From positions 43,755-107,754 of the forward strand of contig NZ_JBKEAA010000013.1 of the NCBI RefSeq assembly GCF_047971665.1: DNA of 64,000 nt, read 5' to 3'. This document shows, in pieces, positions 1 through 8,076 of the stretch. Position 1 is the first letter of the stretch. Every line of letters starts with the position of its first letter. A program made the translations under genes and the position numbers. This stretch comes from Castellaniella sp047971665 (GTDB lineage Bacteria; Pseudomonadota; Gammaproteobacteria; Burkholderiales; Burkholderiaceae_B). Under the pieces are notes generated by a model. That model was not told the origin of the DNA, did not search any database, and worked only from the letters and a program-made list of their open reading frames with translations.

Positions 1-276
1 AATCAGCTGAATCGGGTGTCCAAGCGGATCGATTCTGTCGACAATCGAGCCAGTGCGGGTGTCGCGGCAGCCATGGCTGTAGCCGGTTTGCCTCAGGCGT
101 ATTTGCCGGGCAAGAGCATGGTCAGTGTTGCTGGTTCAACTTGGCGTGGCGAAGGCGGTTATGCGGTGGGTATGTCCCATGTGACTGAAAATGGGAACTG
201 GGTTCTCAAGGCGGCTGCAAATGGTTCTTCGCGAAGCGATTTTGGTGGCACGATCGGTGTCGGATATCAATGGTAA
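1..276 (+). CDS. Trimeric autotransporter adhesin, C-terminal YadA anchor (5' truncated by window edge)
   Basis: This is the last 91 codons of a trimeric autotransporter; the reading frame is open to base 1, so the gene starts outside the window. The visible part holds the end of the coiled-coil stalk (LNRVSKRIDSVDNRAS) followed by the typical anchor start AGVAAAMAVAGLPQAY and four amphipathic beta strands ending in the aromatic tail GVGYQW. Three such chains form a 12-stranded outer-membrane barrel that displays the passenger on the surface. The passenger, and so the ligand, cannot be judged from here. A lipoprotein gene follows 61 bp downstream on the same strand. Confidence 0.9.
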   Translation, partial: NQLNRVSKRIDSVDNRASAGVAAAMAVAGLPQAYLPGKSMVSVAGSTWRGEGGYAVGMSHVTENGNWVLKAAANGSSRSDFGGTIGVGYQW

Positions 277-337
277 ACATGAGGAGCACTTCTGAGTAGA
301 ACGAAGTCTACTGATTTGCTTATCGGGTGAAAATTCT

Positions 338-892
338 ATGCTGCTAAAGCGAAGTGTTGTAATGCTGGCCCCTGTTCTTGCATCGGTTGTGCTGGCCGGC
401 TGCCAGAGCAGGGCGCCGCGGCCAGACAACAGGAACGGTCCGCAATCGACTGCGCAATCGTCAGAAGTTGCCGTTCAATCGGTTTCCCGGCAGGCCAGTA
501 CGGCTGCCAGGTATCAATCGGTCACTTTTTATCTGGCGCAGGATCAGCAGGCGCAGGGATTGTCCCGGCTTCAGATCGGAAAGGGCGTTCTCTGGTTTTC
601 TCCTCAGGCAGTCATGAATGATGCTGATTTGGAGAATGTTCAGCCGCGTCGTTCTAACAATGGCCACCCTTTTGTTCGGTTTCAATTCACTCAGGCCGGT
701 GCAAAAAAACTGGATGCGATCACGACAAAATACAGAGGAAATATATTGATTACAACGGTCGGTAAAAACATCATCAGTCTGCTGCGTTTGGATATGTCGG
801 CCAAACAAGGGATTCTGGATATTCCGATGCGAACTGATCAGGACGCAATCAATACAGCAAATGCCATATCTAGACAATGGAACAAGGGCTGA
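338..892 (+). CDS. Lipoprotein with SecD P1-head-like domain, downstream of the autotransporter
   Basis: A 184-residue protein with a signal peptide and lipobox (LASVVLAGC, lipidated Cys at about residue 22), so it is membrane anchored and faces the periplasm. Residues about 65-180 match by eye the P1 head subdomain of SecD: a VTFYLAQ strand, then VRFQFTQAGAKKLDAIT, a G-N-I-L strand pair, and a final helix with DAINTANAIS. It follows the autotransporter in the same direction, as SadB follows SadA in Salmonella, where the lipoprotein assists adhesin export. A role in adhesin biogenesis is an inference from position. Start chosen at the ATG that opens the signal peptide. Confidence 0.75.
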   Translation: MLLKRSVVMLAPVLASVVLAGCQSRAPRPDNRNGPQSTAQSSEVAVQSVSRQASTAARYQSVTFYLAQDQQAQGLSRLQIGKGVLWFSPQAVMNDADLENVQPRRSNNGHPFVRFQFTQAGAKKLDAITTKYRGNILITTVGKNIISLLRLDMSAKQGILDIPMRTDQDAINTANAISRQWNKG

Positions 893-983
893 TTGCCGGC
901 GTACTGTTTTAAAACATGCGTTTTTACCCGGCTCAAGTGGCTGTAAGGAGATGAGGGTGCCTACCTCGTATTTCGATTGGCAA

Positions 984-1007
984 CGCCAGCTACCCCTGTG
1001 GCTGGCG
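984..1007. terminator. Weak inverted repeat between lipoprotein and AraC genes
   Basis: The arms CGCCAGC (984-990) and GCTGGCG (1001-1007) pair perfectly around a 10-nt loop. It lies between two convergent genes, about 90 bp from each stop, and could end transcription in either direction, but there is no good T-run on either side. The rest of 893-1098 shows nothing else recognisable. Confidence 0.35.
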
Positions 1008-1098
1008 AAATCCATTCAGTTTGATGAATTTCCATGAGGGTTTGTTCATGGCGTCGGGGAGCCTGATCCGTCAGATGGCGCTTTGCCGCCATGATGGA

Positions 1099-2103
1099 TT
1101 ATCGATACAAGTGTTTTCTATAGGCTCCTGGAGGAGAGCCATATCGTTTTTTAAATAGCCTGGCTAAAGATCCCTCATCGGAGAAACCGCAATCCCACGC
1201 GATCTCGGCAACTGTGAATCTCATATCCTGTTCATTCCGGAATCGCTCGAGGACATGTCTCAGACGTACGTTCTGAAGTTGTTTTAAAAAGCTCTGCCCT
1301 TCTGGCGAGTATGTGGAAAATAATTTGTGCACATAGCGGACGGATATCTCAAAATCCTCTGCGAGGCTTTGGGCAGTTGCGGTGGGATCGTTATAGTTAT
1401 CGTGGATCCAGATCATCATTTGGTGATAAAGATGCTGGCGGGCGCCGTCGGATCGCGAGTTTGGAAAACCAGATTGCTCGGTATATACGGGTTTTTCCAA
1501 TACCATCCTCATCATCAGGGAAAAAAGGTACGAAGTAAAAGCAGCTCTCAATGCAGGTGTCTGACGAATTGATTTCATCAAGGCTGCTTCTATTCCTGCC
1601 ATGTAGTATGACAATATACGGGCCCATCCGTGTTCCTGCGAGAATCGAAGGCCTGCATATTTTTTAAGAGGGAAGCCCCATTCCCTCACCATTGCATCCG
1701 ACATGGCAAAAATAGTACAGTCGATCCGCGAACTGTCCCAGTCATAGGTTTGCTTGGAATCGATCAGAATCAGGTCGCCTGCCAGCAACTGCGCATCGTG
1801 ACCGCCATGATTGCTATGTGTGGGCGCGTTGGTTCGCACCAGCAGCAATCGAGGGTTTTCTTTGCCCAGGTTTGCTATTTCATCGGTTCCTCTGTGAGAA
1901 TTGCATTGCTCGCCTTGAGCAAATATGATGGAGGCGCCGCCCAAGCCATATAGTTCGATATTGCCATCATAAGACCGGGTTAAAGGGTTTCCCATTTTAA
2001 CACCAAGCACCCGTCGATCGATGAATTCATTCCAGGACTTGAAATTATTTTTTTCCTGGGCTTCTTTTGTTTTAGGAGACAATGTATGGGTTAAGGATTC
2101 CAT
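1099..2103 (-). CDS. AraC-family transcriptional regulator
   Basis: A 334-residue regulator. The C-terminal 100 residues form the double helix-turn-helix of AraC/XylS proteins: the first helix pair is around LAEDFEISVRYVHKLF and the second around VAEIAWDCGFSDEGSLARLF, closed by KKRYGSPPGAYR. The N-terminal half resembles the AraC-binding-like domain found with HTH in aromatic-pathway activators such as NahR-unrelated XylS and FeaR types; the ligand is unknown. The ATG at 2103 is preferred over an upstream TTG at 2124, though neither has a clear Shine-Dalgarno. The gene is visibly richer in A and T than its neighbours and is flanked by an AT-rich gap, which suggests acquisition. Confidence 0.85.
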   Translation of the reverse strand: MESLTHTLSPKTKEAQEKNNFKSWNEFIDRRVLGVKMGNPLTRSYDGNIELYGLGGASIIFAQGEQCNSHRGTDEIANLGKENPRLLLVRTNAPTHSNHGGHDAQLLAGDLILIDSKQTYDWDSSRIDCTIFAMSDAMVREWGFPLKKYAGLRFSQEHGWARILSYYMAGIEAALMKSIRQTPALRAAFTSYLFSLMMRMVLEKPVYTEQSGFPNSRSDGARQHLYHQMMIWIHDNYNDPTATAQSLAEDFEISVRYVHKLFSTYSPEGQSFLKQLQNVRLRHVLERFRNEQDMRFTVAEIAWDCGFSDEGSLARLFKKRYGSPPGAYRKHLYR

Positions 2104-2675
2104 ATTAATTTTGTTTGTCTTCAAAACAGTATAAAAATGGATGGCTATCTCGGGAACGCCTCTTTTACAAATTTCATACTTTTATTTTCAAGGTTTAATG
2201 TACATCGATACCCGCAATTGGTAAAGTATAGTCATAAAAAATTAACATTATTTAACTTAGTTATTAAAAATTTAACTTTTGAATTGGAAAAATTAAATAT
2301 TTTTAAAGATCTGGAACAGCAAAGACCTTGGGGAATGCTTCTTTTTTATGTCTTTGTGTGAGTTCAAGGTCGAGCGACCTTTGCTGGGTGAAGTTCCCTT
2401 CAATAAAAGATCAAGGAAAGAAGGCAGGAAGAAATACAGGCAGGACTGGTGTCTGGTCGGGCTGCTGTGGCCTGGAGACGGCAACAGGATGCATTGCCAG
2501 TGAAAAATCTCACAACCAGACAGCTGACCTGAACAGCCTGTTCGACATTTTTGCAGCGTGTCAGCCCTGGATGCGTGCGCCGTGTAGTCCATGCTACTGA
2601 TTTCAGAAGATAGTAAATGCTAGTATTCATCCAATGACGGAAAGATAATTCGTCAGCATGCGGATGGAGTGAGGG
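2104..2675. other. AT-rich intergenic gap
   Basis: About 570 bp between two divergent regulator genes. The left part (roughly 2130-2340) is strongly AT-rich, with runs such as AAAAATTAACATTATTTAAC, unlike the rest of the window, and probably carries the promoter of the AraC gene. No protein-coding signal, RNA gene or repeat was recognised. The short open frames here have no similarity that I can name. Confidence 0.5.
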
Positions 2676-3368
2676 GTGATTTCAAAAACAAAAGAATTCG
2701 AAGCATCTATCGATGTGCCTTGGGTCGTGTTCGATAACCTCTCCATCTGGGACGAGGTGTTGCCTCTGGGGCGCCGTATCGTGTGGACGCGCGGCGAGCG
2801 GATTCGAGACCCGGGTGATCCCGCGCACAGCGTTTTCCTGATCCGTTCCGGGCTGATCAAGGTGTCCGCCGTCAGCCAGGAGGGCGTACAGCGCACCTTG
2901 TGGCTCCAGGGCGCTGGCAGCGTGCTGGGCGAAGCCGCCCTGTTGAGCGGCAAGCCCTATCGGCATGAAATCAGCGCCCTGGAACGGGTCGAGGCTCATG
3001 AATTTCCCGCGTCGGTGATCATGCGGGATCTGTTCGAGAAACACCCGGCCCTGAGCCGGCAGCTGCTGGTCAATATCGCGGCCAAATCCTATATCGGTTC
3101 GTCTCAGGTGGAGGATGCCGTCTTTCTGAACGGTCCCCAGCGGGTGGCCCGGCTGCTGTACGGTCTGGACCGGCTGCACCGGTCTGCCAGCCTGCCTGTT
3201 TCCCATAGGGAGATCGCGGAGATGCTGGGACTGCATCGGGTCACCGTCAGCAATGCCATCGGCCTGCTGCGGCGGGCGGGCCTGCTGGACGAAACGACAC
3301 ATGGAATCCGGGTCGCTGACTCGGCCGGACTGGTGGCCTATGCGCAGGGTCCATCCCCCGGCCCTTGA
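2676..3368 (+). CDS. Crp/Fnr-family transcriptional regulator
   Basis: A 230-residue protein with a cyclic-nucleotide-binding-like beta roll (residues about 25-140, glycines in GDPAHSVFLIRSGLIKVS and the LGEAALLSGKPY loop) and a C-terminal winged helix with recognition segment SHREIAEMLGLHRVTVSNAI. The N-terminal cysteines of oxygen-sensing FNR are absent, so it is not a 4Fe-4S sensor; the effector is unknown. GTG start with GGAGTGAGG just upstream; the nearby ATG at 2658 runs into a stop after four codons. Tyrosine phenol-lyase follows 42 bp downstream on the same strand, so it may control or share an operon with that gene. Confidence 0.85.
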   Translation: MISKTKEFEASIDVPWVVFDNLSIWDEVLPLGRRIVWTRGERIRDPGDPAHSVFLIRSGLIKVSAVSQEGVQRTLWLQGAGSVLGEAALLSGKPYRHEISALERVEAHEFPASVIMRDLFEKHPALSRQLLVNIAAKSYIGSSQVEDAVFLNGPQRVARLLYGLDRLHRSASLPVSHREIAEMLGLHRVTVSNAIGLLRRAGLLDETTHGIRVADSAGLVAYAQGPSPGP

Positions 3369-3410
3369 GCTCTTTTCATGAGACCCGACCCTTTAAAGGA
3401 GGCAATACCG

Positions 3411-4790
3411 ATGGATACGATTTACACGGCCGAACCTTACAAGATCAAGATGGTCGAACCGATCGCCGTCACGACCCGCGAGCAGCGGGCGCGGTTCATC
3501 GCCGAGGCGGGATACAACACGTTCCTGCTGCGCTCGGATCAATGCTATATCGATTTGCTGACCGATAGCGGCACGACCGCCATGAGCGACAACCAGTGGG
3601 CGGGCATGATGCTGGGGGACGAGGCCTATGCCGGCAGCCGCAATTTCATCCATCTGCAGGAGGTGGTCCGCCGCTACTATGGCTTCAAGCATATCGTGCC
3701 GACCCATCAGGGGCGGGGCGCCGAGAACCTGTTGTCGCGCCTGTGTATCAAGCCTGGAGATTACGTGCCAGGGAACATGTATTTCACCACCACGCGCGCG
3801 CACCAGGAACTGAATGGCGCGAAATTCGTGGACATCATCATCGACGGGGCGCACGATCCGCAGATCGAATTGCCATTCAAGGGCAATATCGACCTGGCAA
3901 AGCTGCAGCGTCTGATCGACGAGGTCGGCGCGGACCGGATCCCCTACGTCTGTGTGGCCGTGACGGTGAACCTGGCGGGGGGGCAGCCGGTCAGCATGGA
4001 CAATCTGCGCGCCGTCAAGCGCCTGTGCGAGGCGTATGGCATCCAGGTGATGTTCGACGCCACCCGTTGCGTGGAGAACGCCTACTTCATCAAGGAGCGT
4101 GAGCCGGAATACGCCACGCGCACGATCGCTGAAATTCTCAAGGAAATGATGAGCTACGCCGATGGCTGCACCATGAGCGGCAAGAAGGATTGCCTCGTCA
4201 ACATCGGAGGTTTCCTGTGCATGAACGATGACCAGCTCTATCAGCGGGCGACCGAACTCGTCGTGCTGTTCGAGGGCATGCCCAGCTATGGCGGGCTGGC
4301 CGGACGCGATATGGAGGCGATGGCCCGGGGAATCGAGGAGTCGGTGGACTATCACTACATCCAGCATCGGATCGGTCAGTGCCGCTATCTCGCCGACCAG
4401 CTGGTCGCGGCCGGCATCCCCATCGTCAGGCCGGTGGGAGGACACGCGGTGTTCCTGGACGCCCGTGCGTTCCTCGATCATCTGCCCCAGGAAGTATTCC
4501 CGGCGCAGACGCTGGCGGCCCAGCTTTACCTGGAAAGCGGCGTGCGCAGCATGGAGCGAGGCATCGTGTCCGCCGGCCGCAACCAGGAGACGGGCGATCA
4601 TCATCGGCCCAAGCTGGAACTGGTGCGTCTGACGATTCCCCGCCGCGTGTACACCTACGCGCACCTGGACATCGTGGCCCGGGCCTGCGAGGCGCTGTAT
4701 CGTCACCGTCGCGACCTCAAGGGCATGAAGATGGTCTACGAACCCAAATTGCTGCGATTCTTCACCAGCCGTTTCGAACCGCTGGGCTGA
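3411..4790 (+). CDS. tpl: Tyrosine phenol-lyase
   Basis: A PLP enzyme that splits L-tyrosine into phenol, pyruvate and ammonia and can run in reverse. The 459-residue protein is close to the Citrobacter enzyme along its whole length (for example TDSGTTAMSDNQWAG, PTHQGRGAENLLS, CTMSGKKDCLVNIGG). The PLP lysine is the second K of SGKKD (about K259). The deciding residue against tryptophanase is the arginine in SMERG (about R383, equivalent to R381 of C. freundii TPL), where tryptophanases have a non-polar residue. The start at 3411 has a strong AAAGGAGG eight bases upstream; the in-frame ATG at 3378 has none. No tyrosine transporter or TyrR lies nearby. Confidence 0.93.
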   Translation: MDTIYTAEPYKIKMVEPIAVTTREQRARFIAEAGYNTFLLRSDQCYIDLLTDSGTTAMSDNQWAGMMLGDEAYAGSRNFIHLQEVVRRYYGFKHIVPTHQGRGAENLLSRLCIKPGDYVPGNMYFTTTRAHQELNGAKFVDIIIDGAHDPQIELPFKGNIDLAKLQRLIDEVGADRIPYVCVAVTVNLAGGQPVSMDNLRAVKRLCEAYGIQVMFDATRCVENAYFIKEREPEYATRTIAEILKEMMSYADGCTMSGKKDCLVNIGGFLCMNDDQLYQRATELVVLFEGMPSYGGLAGRDMEAMARGIEESVDYHYIQHRIGQCRYLADQLVAAGIPIVRPVGGHAVFLDARAFLDHLPQEVFPAQTLAAQLYLESGVRSMERGIVSAGRNQETGDHHRPKLELVRLTIPRRVYTYAHLDIVARACEALYRHRRDLKGMKMVYEPKLLRFFTSRFEPLG

Positions 4791-4888
4791 GCGCATCCGG
4801 CAGCCACTCTCCGGGGCGTGTCCGACGGCGGCTTTCCATCTGTGGTCGCCCGACGTCCTGGACGTCTTGTCCGTCTACCGCTGACGGA

Positions 4889-5488
4889 TCATCCGAACAG
4901 CTTGCACGCGATTTCCGCCACGTGCCGGCCCTGAAAACGCGCGCCGTCCTGTTCGTTGGCCGATGGTTTGCGTGAGCCGTCGCCTCCGGCGATGGTGGAT
5001 GCGCCATAGGGCGCTCCGCCAGTGACTTCGTCCAGGCGCATCTGACCCTGGAAGCTATAGGGCAGGCCCACGACGACGAAGCCGAAATGCAGCATGTTCG
5101 AGATGATCGAAAACAGCGTGGTTTCCTGGCCGCCATGCTGTGTCGCTGTGCTGGTGAATGCGGCCCCTACCTTGCCATTCAACTGGCCGCTGGCCCACAG
5201 ACCGCCCGCCTGGTCCAGAAAATTCGCCATTTGTGAGCACATGCGGCCGAAACGGGTGCCGCAGCCGATCAGAATGGCATCGTAGTCGGCCAGTTCCTTG
5301 ACCTGCGCCACGGGCGCGGACTGGTCGAGTTTGTAGCCCGATTTGCGGGCGATTTCCTCAGGAACCAGTTCCGGCACACGTTTGATGTCGACCGTGGCCC
5401 CCGCGGATCGGGCGCCTTCGGCAATGGCCTGGGCCAGGGTTTCGATGTGACCGTAGGTCGAGTGGTAGAGCACCAGTACTTTCGCCAT
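4889..5488 (-). CDS. wrbA: NAD(P)H:quinone oxidoreductase WrbA
   Basis: A flavodoxin-like FMN protein of 199 residues that reduces quinones by two electrons, avoiding semiquinone radicals. The FMN phosphate loop is YHSTYGHIETLAQAIAEGA near the N terminus; further FMN contacts are GCGTRFGRMCSQMANFLD and TSTATQHGGQETTL, all standard for WrbA. Length matches the family (about 200). It faces serS with about 110 bp between the starts, and the serS promoter probably lies in that gap. The downstream end converges with tpl, with about 100 bp of unremarkable sequence between. Confidence 0.93.
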   Translation of the reverse strand: MAKVLVLYHSTYGHIETLAQAIAEGARSAGATVDIKRVPELVPEEIARKSGYKLDQSAPVAQVKELADYDAILIGCGTRFGRMCSQMANFLDQAGGLWASGQLNGKVGAAFTSTATQHGGQETTLFSIISNMLHFGFVVVGLPYSFQGQMRLDEVTGGAPYGASTIAGGDGSRKPSANEQDGARFQGRHVAEIACKLFG

Positions 5489-5599
5489 GAGAAGGCTCCT
5501 TTCCTGAGAGATGCCTCATCCCGTCCGTTGCATGACGCAGCCGCGACAGGATGGGGATTGAATACAATAGCTCTTTTCACGAATCTTCGTTATTTCGAC

Positions 5600-6937
5600 A
5601 TGCTCGACACCAATCTGCTGCGCAAGGACCTGGATCGCGTCGTGCGGGCGCTTGCCCGGCGCGGCCTGGCCTTTGATACGGACCGTTATCACGCTCTGGA
5701 GGCCCGCCGCAAAGCCGTCCAGGTTCAGACCGAAGAACTGCAGGCGCGGCGCAATGCGCTCGCCAAGCAGATCGGCCAGTTGAAGTCGCGCGGCGAGGAC
5801 GCCTCGGCCGTGCTGGCCGAATCCCAGGCCATCCCCGACCGGCTCAAGGCCCTGGAACAGGATCTGGGCGCGGTGCAGCAGGAATTGTCCGCCTGGCTGA
5901 TGACCCTCCCCAACTTGCCCGACGACAGCGTGCCGGATGGCGCCTCCGAGGCCGACAATATCGAGGTCCGCCGCTGGCTGCCGGGCGCGGCCGGAGCGGA
6001 CGGCAATCCAGCCAGCCTGGGTTTCGAACCGCGCGATCACGTTGCCCTGGCCGAGCCTTTCGGGCTGGATTTCGAGTCGGCCCGGTCGTTGGTGGGCGCG
6101 CGCTTCATGATGTTGCGAGGCCCCATCGCCCGCCTGCACCGCGCGTTGGCGCAGTTCATGCTGGATGTGCAGACCGGCGAGCACGGTTACCAGGAATGCT
6201 ATACGCCTTACATCGTCAATGGCGCTACCTTGTACGGTACCGGCCAGTTGCCCAAGTTCAAGGACGACATGTTCTGGGTGACCAAGGGCGGTCAGGGCAG
6301 CACACCGGACGACGAGGATCCGGTCGAGGATCTGTACCTGATTTCCACTGCGGAAATCCCCCTGACCGGGACGGTGCGGGACCGCATTCTGGATGCGCAG
6401 GAGCTGCCGTTGCGGCTGACCGCGCATACACCGTGCTTCCGCTCCGAGGCGGGCAGTGGCGGACGCGACCTGCGCGGCCTGATCCGCCAGCACCAATTCG
6501 ACAAGGTCGAGATGGTGCAGATTGTGCATCCGGACCAATCCTGGCAGGTGCTCGATGAGATGGTCGGTCACGCCGAGCATGTCCTGCAGGCGCTGGGCCT
6601 GCCGTACCGCACCGTGCTGCTGTGCGCGGGCGATATGGGCTTCGGATCAGCCAAGACCTACGATCTGGAGGTCTGGCTGCCGGCGCAGAATACCTGGCGC
6701 GAAATCTCATCTGTGTCGAACTGCCTGGATTTCCAGGCGCGACGTCTGCAGGGGCGCTTTCGCCCCGAGGGCTCCAAGGCCAAGCCGGAATACCTGCATA
6801 CCCTGAATGGGTCGGGGCTGGCCGTGGGACGCGCCCTGGTGGCGGTGCTGGAAAACTACCAGCAGGCCGATGGCAGCATTGCGATTCCGTCTGTGCTGCG
6901 CCCCTACATGGGGGGGCTGGAGGCGATCCGGGCCTGA
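5600..6937 (+). CDS. serS: Seryl-tRNA synthetase
   Basis: Charges tRNA-Ser (and tRNA-Sec) with serine in the cytosol. The 445-residue protein has the N-terminal antiparallel coiled-coil arm (residues about 1-105, rich in Arg, Gln and Leu) and a class II catalytic core with motif 2 (FRSEAGSGGRDLRGLIRQHQ) and motif 3 (NGSGLAVGRALVAVLENYQ). The true start is MLDTNLLRKDL at 5600; the frame extends upstream without family similarity. A sigma70-like TACAAT lies at 5563-5568. Its substrate tRNA-Ser(CGA) is encoded about 0.8 kb downstream on the other strand. Confidence 0.96.
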   Translation: MLDTNLLRKDLDRVVRALARRGLAFDTDRYHALEARRKAVQVQTEELQARRNALAKQIGQLKSRGEDASAVLAESQAIPDRLKALEQDLGAVQQELSAWLMTLPNLPDDSVPDGASEADNIEVRRWLPGAAGADGNPASLGFEPRDHVALAEPFGLDFESARSLVGARFMMLRGPIARLHRALAQFMLDVQTGEHGYQECYTPYIVNGATLYGTGQLPKFKDDMFWVTKGGQGSTPDDEDPVEDLYLISTAEIPLTGTVRDRILDAQELPLRLTAHTPCFRSEAGSGGRDLRGLIRQHQFDKVEMVQIVHPDQSWQVLDEMVGHAEHVLQALGLPYRTVLLCAGDMGFGSAKTYDLEVWLPAQNTWREISSVSNCLDFQARRLQGRFRPEGSKAKPEYLHTLNGSGLAVGRALVAVLENYQQADGSIAIPSVLRPYMGGLEAIRA

Positions 6938-6985
6938 GCGGTCAGACGCGGGATCTGGCTGAGATGCATGCCGGCCTCGCCAGGC

Positions 6986-7348
6986 TCATGTTTTGTGGGT
7001 CTTCGGGCCTCGATAACGCCGCATGCCGGTCTGATTCGATGCCTCCGCGTCTGTGGCGGCAGATCGGCCCGACCGATGGGTGCCGCTGCGTGTGATCAGA
7101 AGCAGGCATCCTATCCAGAACAACAGCGTCAGGATTGTTGCCAACAGGCTGTGAAGGCTGTCGTAGCCGGTTGCGGCCGAGGCCTGGATGTCGAAGGTGT
7201 CGGCGATGGGCGGGATATTGCCCAGGCCCTCGACCAGCAAGCGACCGGGCAAGGTGAAGGCCCATTTCAGGGCGCCAATGATCTCCCATCCGGCAACCGA
7301 GCCGTTGCCGTCGACGTCGAGCACGAATTGCAGGGCTTGGATGTTCAT
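6986..7348 (-). CDS. Small membrane protein with an EF-hand-like calcium loop
   Basis: A 120-residue protein not recognised as a named family. Near the N terminus LDVDGNGSVAGWEI matches the EF-hand calcium loop pattern D-x-D-x-N-G-x-[IVL]-x(4)-E. One clear membrane segment lies at about residues 69-85 (LLATILTLLFWIGCLLLI), followed by a basic, low-complexity tail. The start at 7348 is set by AGGAGG eight bases upstream; longer versions of the frame lack a ribosome site. It sits alone between serS and an insertion-sequence remnant. Function unknown; a calcium-sensing or scaffold role would be speculation. Confidence 0.65.
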   Translation of the reverse strand: MNIQALQFVLDVDGNGSVAGWEIIGALKWAFTLPGRLLVEGLGNIPPIADTFDIQASAATGYDSLHSLLATILTLLFWIGCLLLITRSGTHRSGRSAATDAEASNQTGMRRYRGPKTHKT

Positions 7349-7481
7349 GGCGGACCTCCTGCTGCGTCTGATGCTTAGTTCACTATAGGCGGTTCCATGG
7401 TTTTGATCAATGCAGCCGTGCTTCCTGGGGCATTTCCTCAAGCTCTGGCAGCAGCACGATCCCGAAGGTCACAAGAGCCCT

Positions 7482-7643
7482 GATCGCTCAGTTCGAACCT
7501 CCAAACCCAATGGAATCACCGAAGGATTCCACACCAAGATGGAGATGCTCTTGCGTAGGGCCTACGGCTTCAGGAATTTTGAGAATTACCGCATGAGGGT
7601 CTTGGCTCAATGCGGTTGGAACGGTGTCATCAACCGTGTCTGA
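7482..7643 (+). pseudogene. ISL3-family transposase remnant (C-terminal end)
   Basis: The frame reads PNGITEGFHTKMEMLLRRAYG then FRNFENYRMRVLAQCGWNG, which is the C-terminal end of ISL3-type transposases including the last acidic residue of the DDE triad (E of TEGFHTK). Nothing upstream encodes the rest of the roughly 400-residue enzyme, so this is a decayed fragment. It lies about 110 bp from tRNA-Ser, which fits a past insertion or rearrangement near a tRNA gene. No terminal inverted repeats could be matched. Confidence 0.75.
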
Positions 7644-7753
7644 TGAATGCCTATCCCCAGTTAATGGGGTAGAGCCACACCCTGCTGCGGACACTGATGG
7701 CGACAAAGGGAGGGAAACCGGTGGTAACCGACATCCCCCGTTTTGTTCCGAAG

Positions 7754-7844
<91 letters not shown>

Positions 7845-8076
7845 TAGTATGACTGCGGTCAAGCGTGGAATTCTAGCATAGAACGGGCCCACATCTTGGC
7901 TAGCCGGCCTCTGTTCAACATTACCGCAAAAATCCGCCATCGCCGCCCTCATGTTCTGGAACAGCATGATCTCAGGGTAGTGTTCCACCCCCCGACCCAA
8001 GAGGTGGAGCCGCGCAAATCCTCCGGGAAGAGGCCGTCGATTTTCATCTACAGCGAGCGCGGCGATCTTCGTATCG

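Noticed and set aside
2137..2630. Short open frames in the AT-rich gap
   Set aside because: No ribosome sites, no recognisable sequence, and composition typical of promoter DNA.
2676..3368. The Crp/Fnr gene as the oxygen sensor FNR
   Set aside because: It lacks the N-terminal cysteine cluster; the true FNR is at 58884-59657 with four cysteines.
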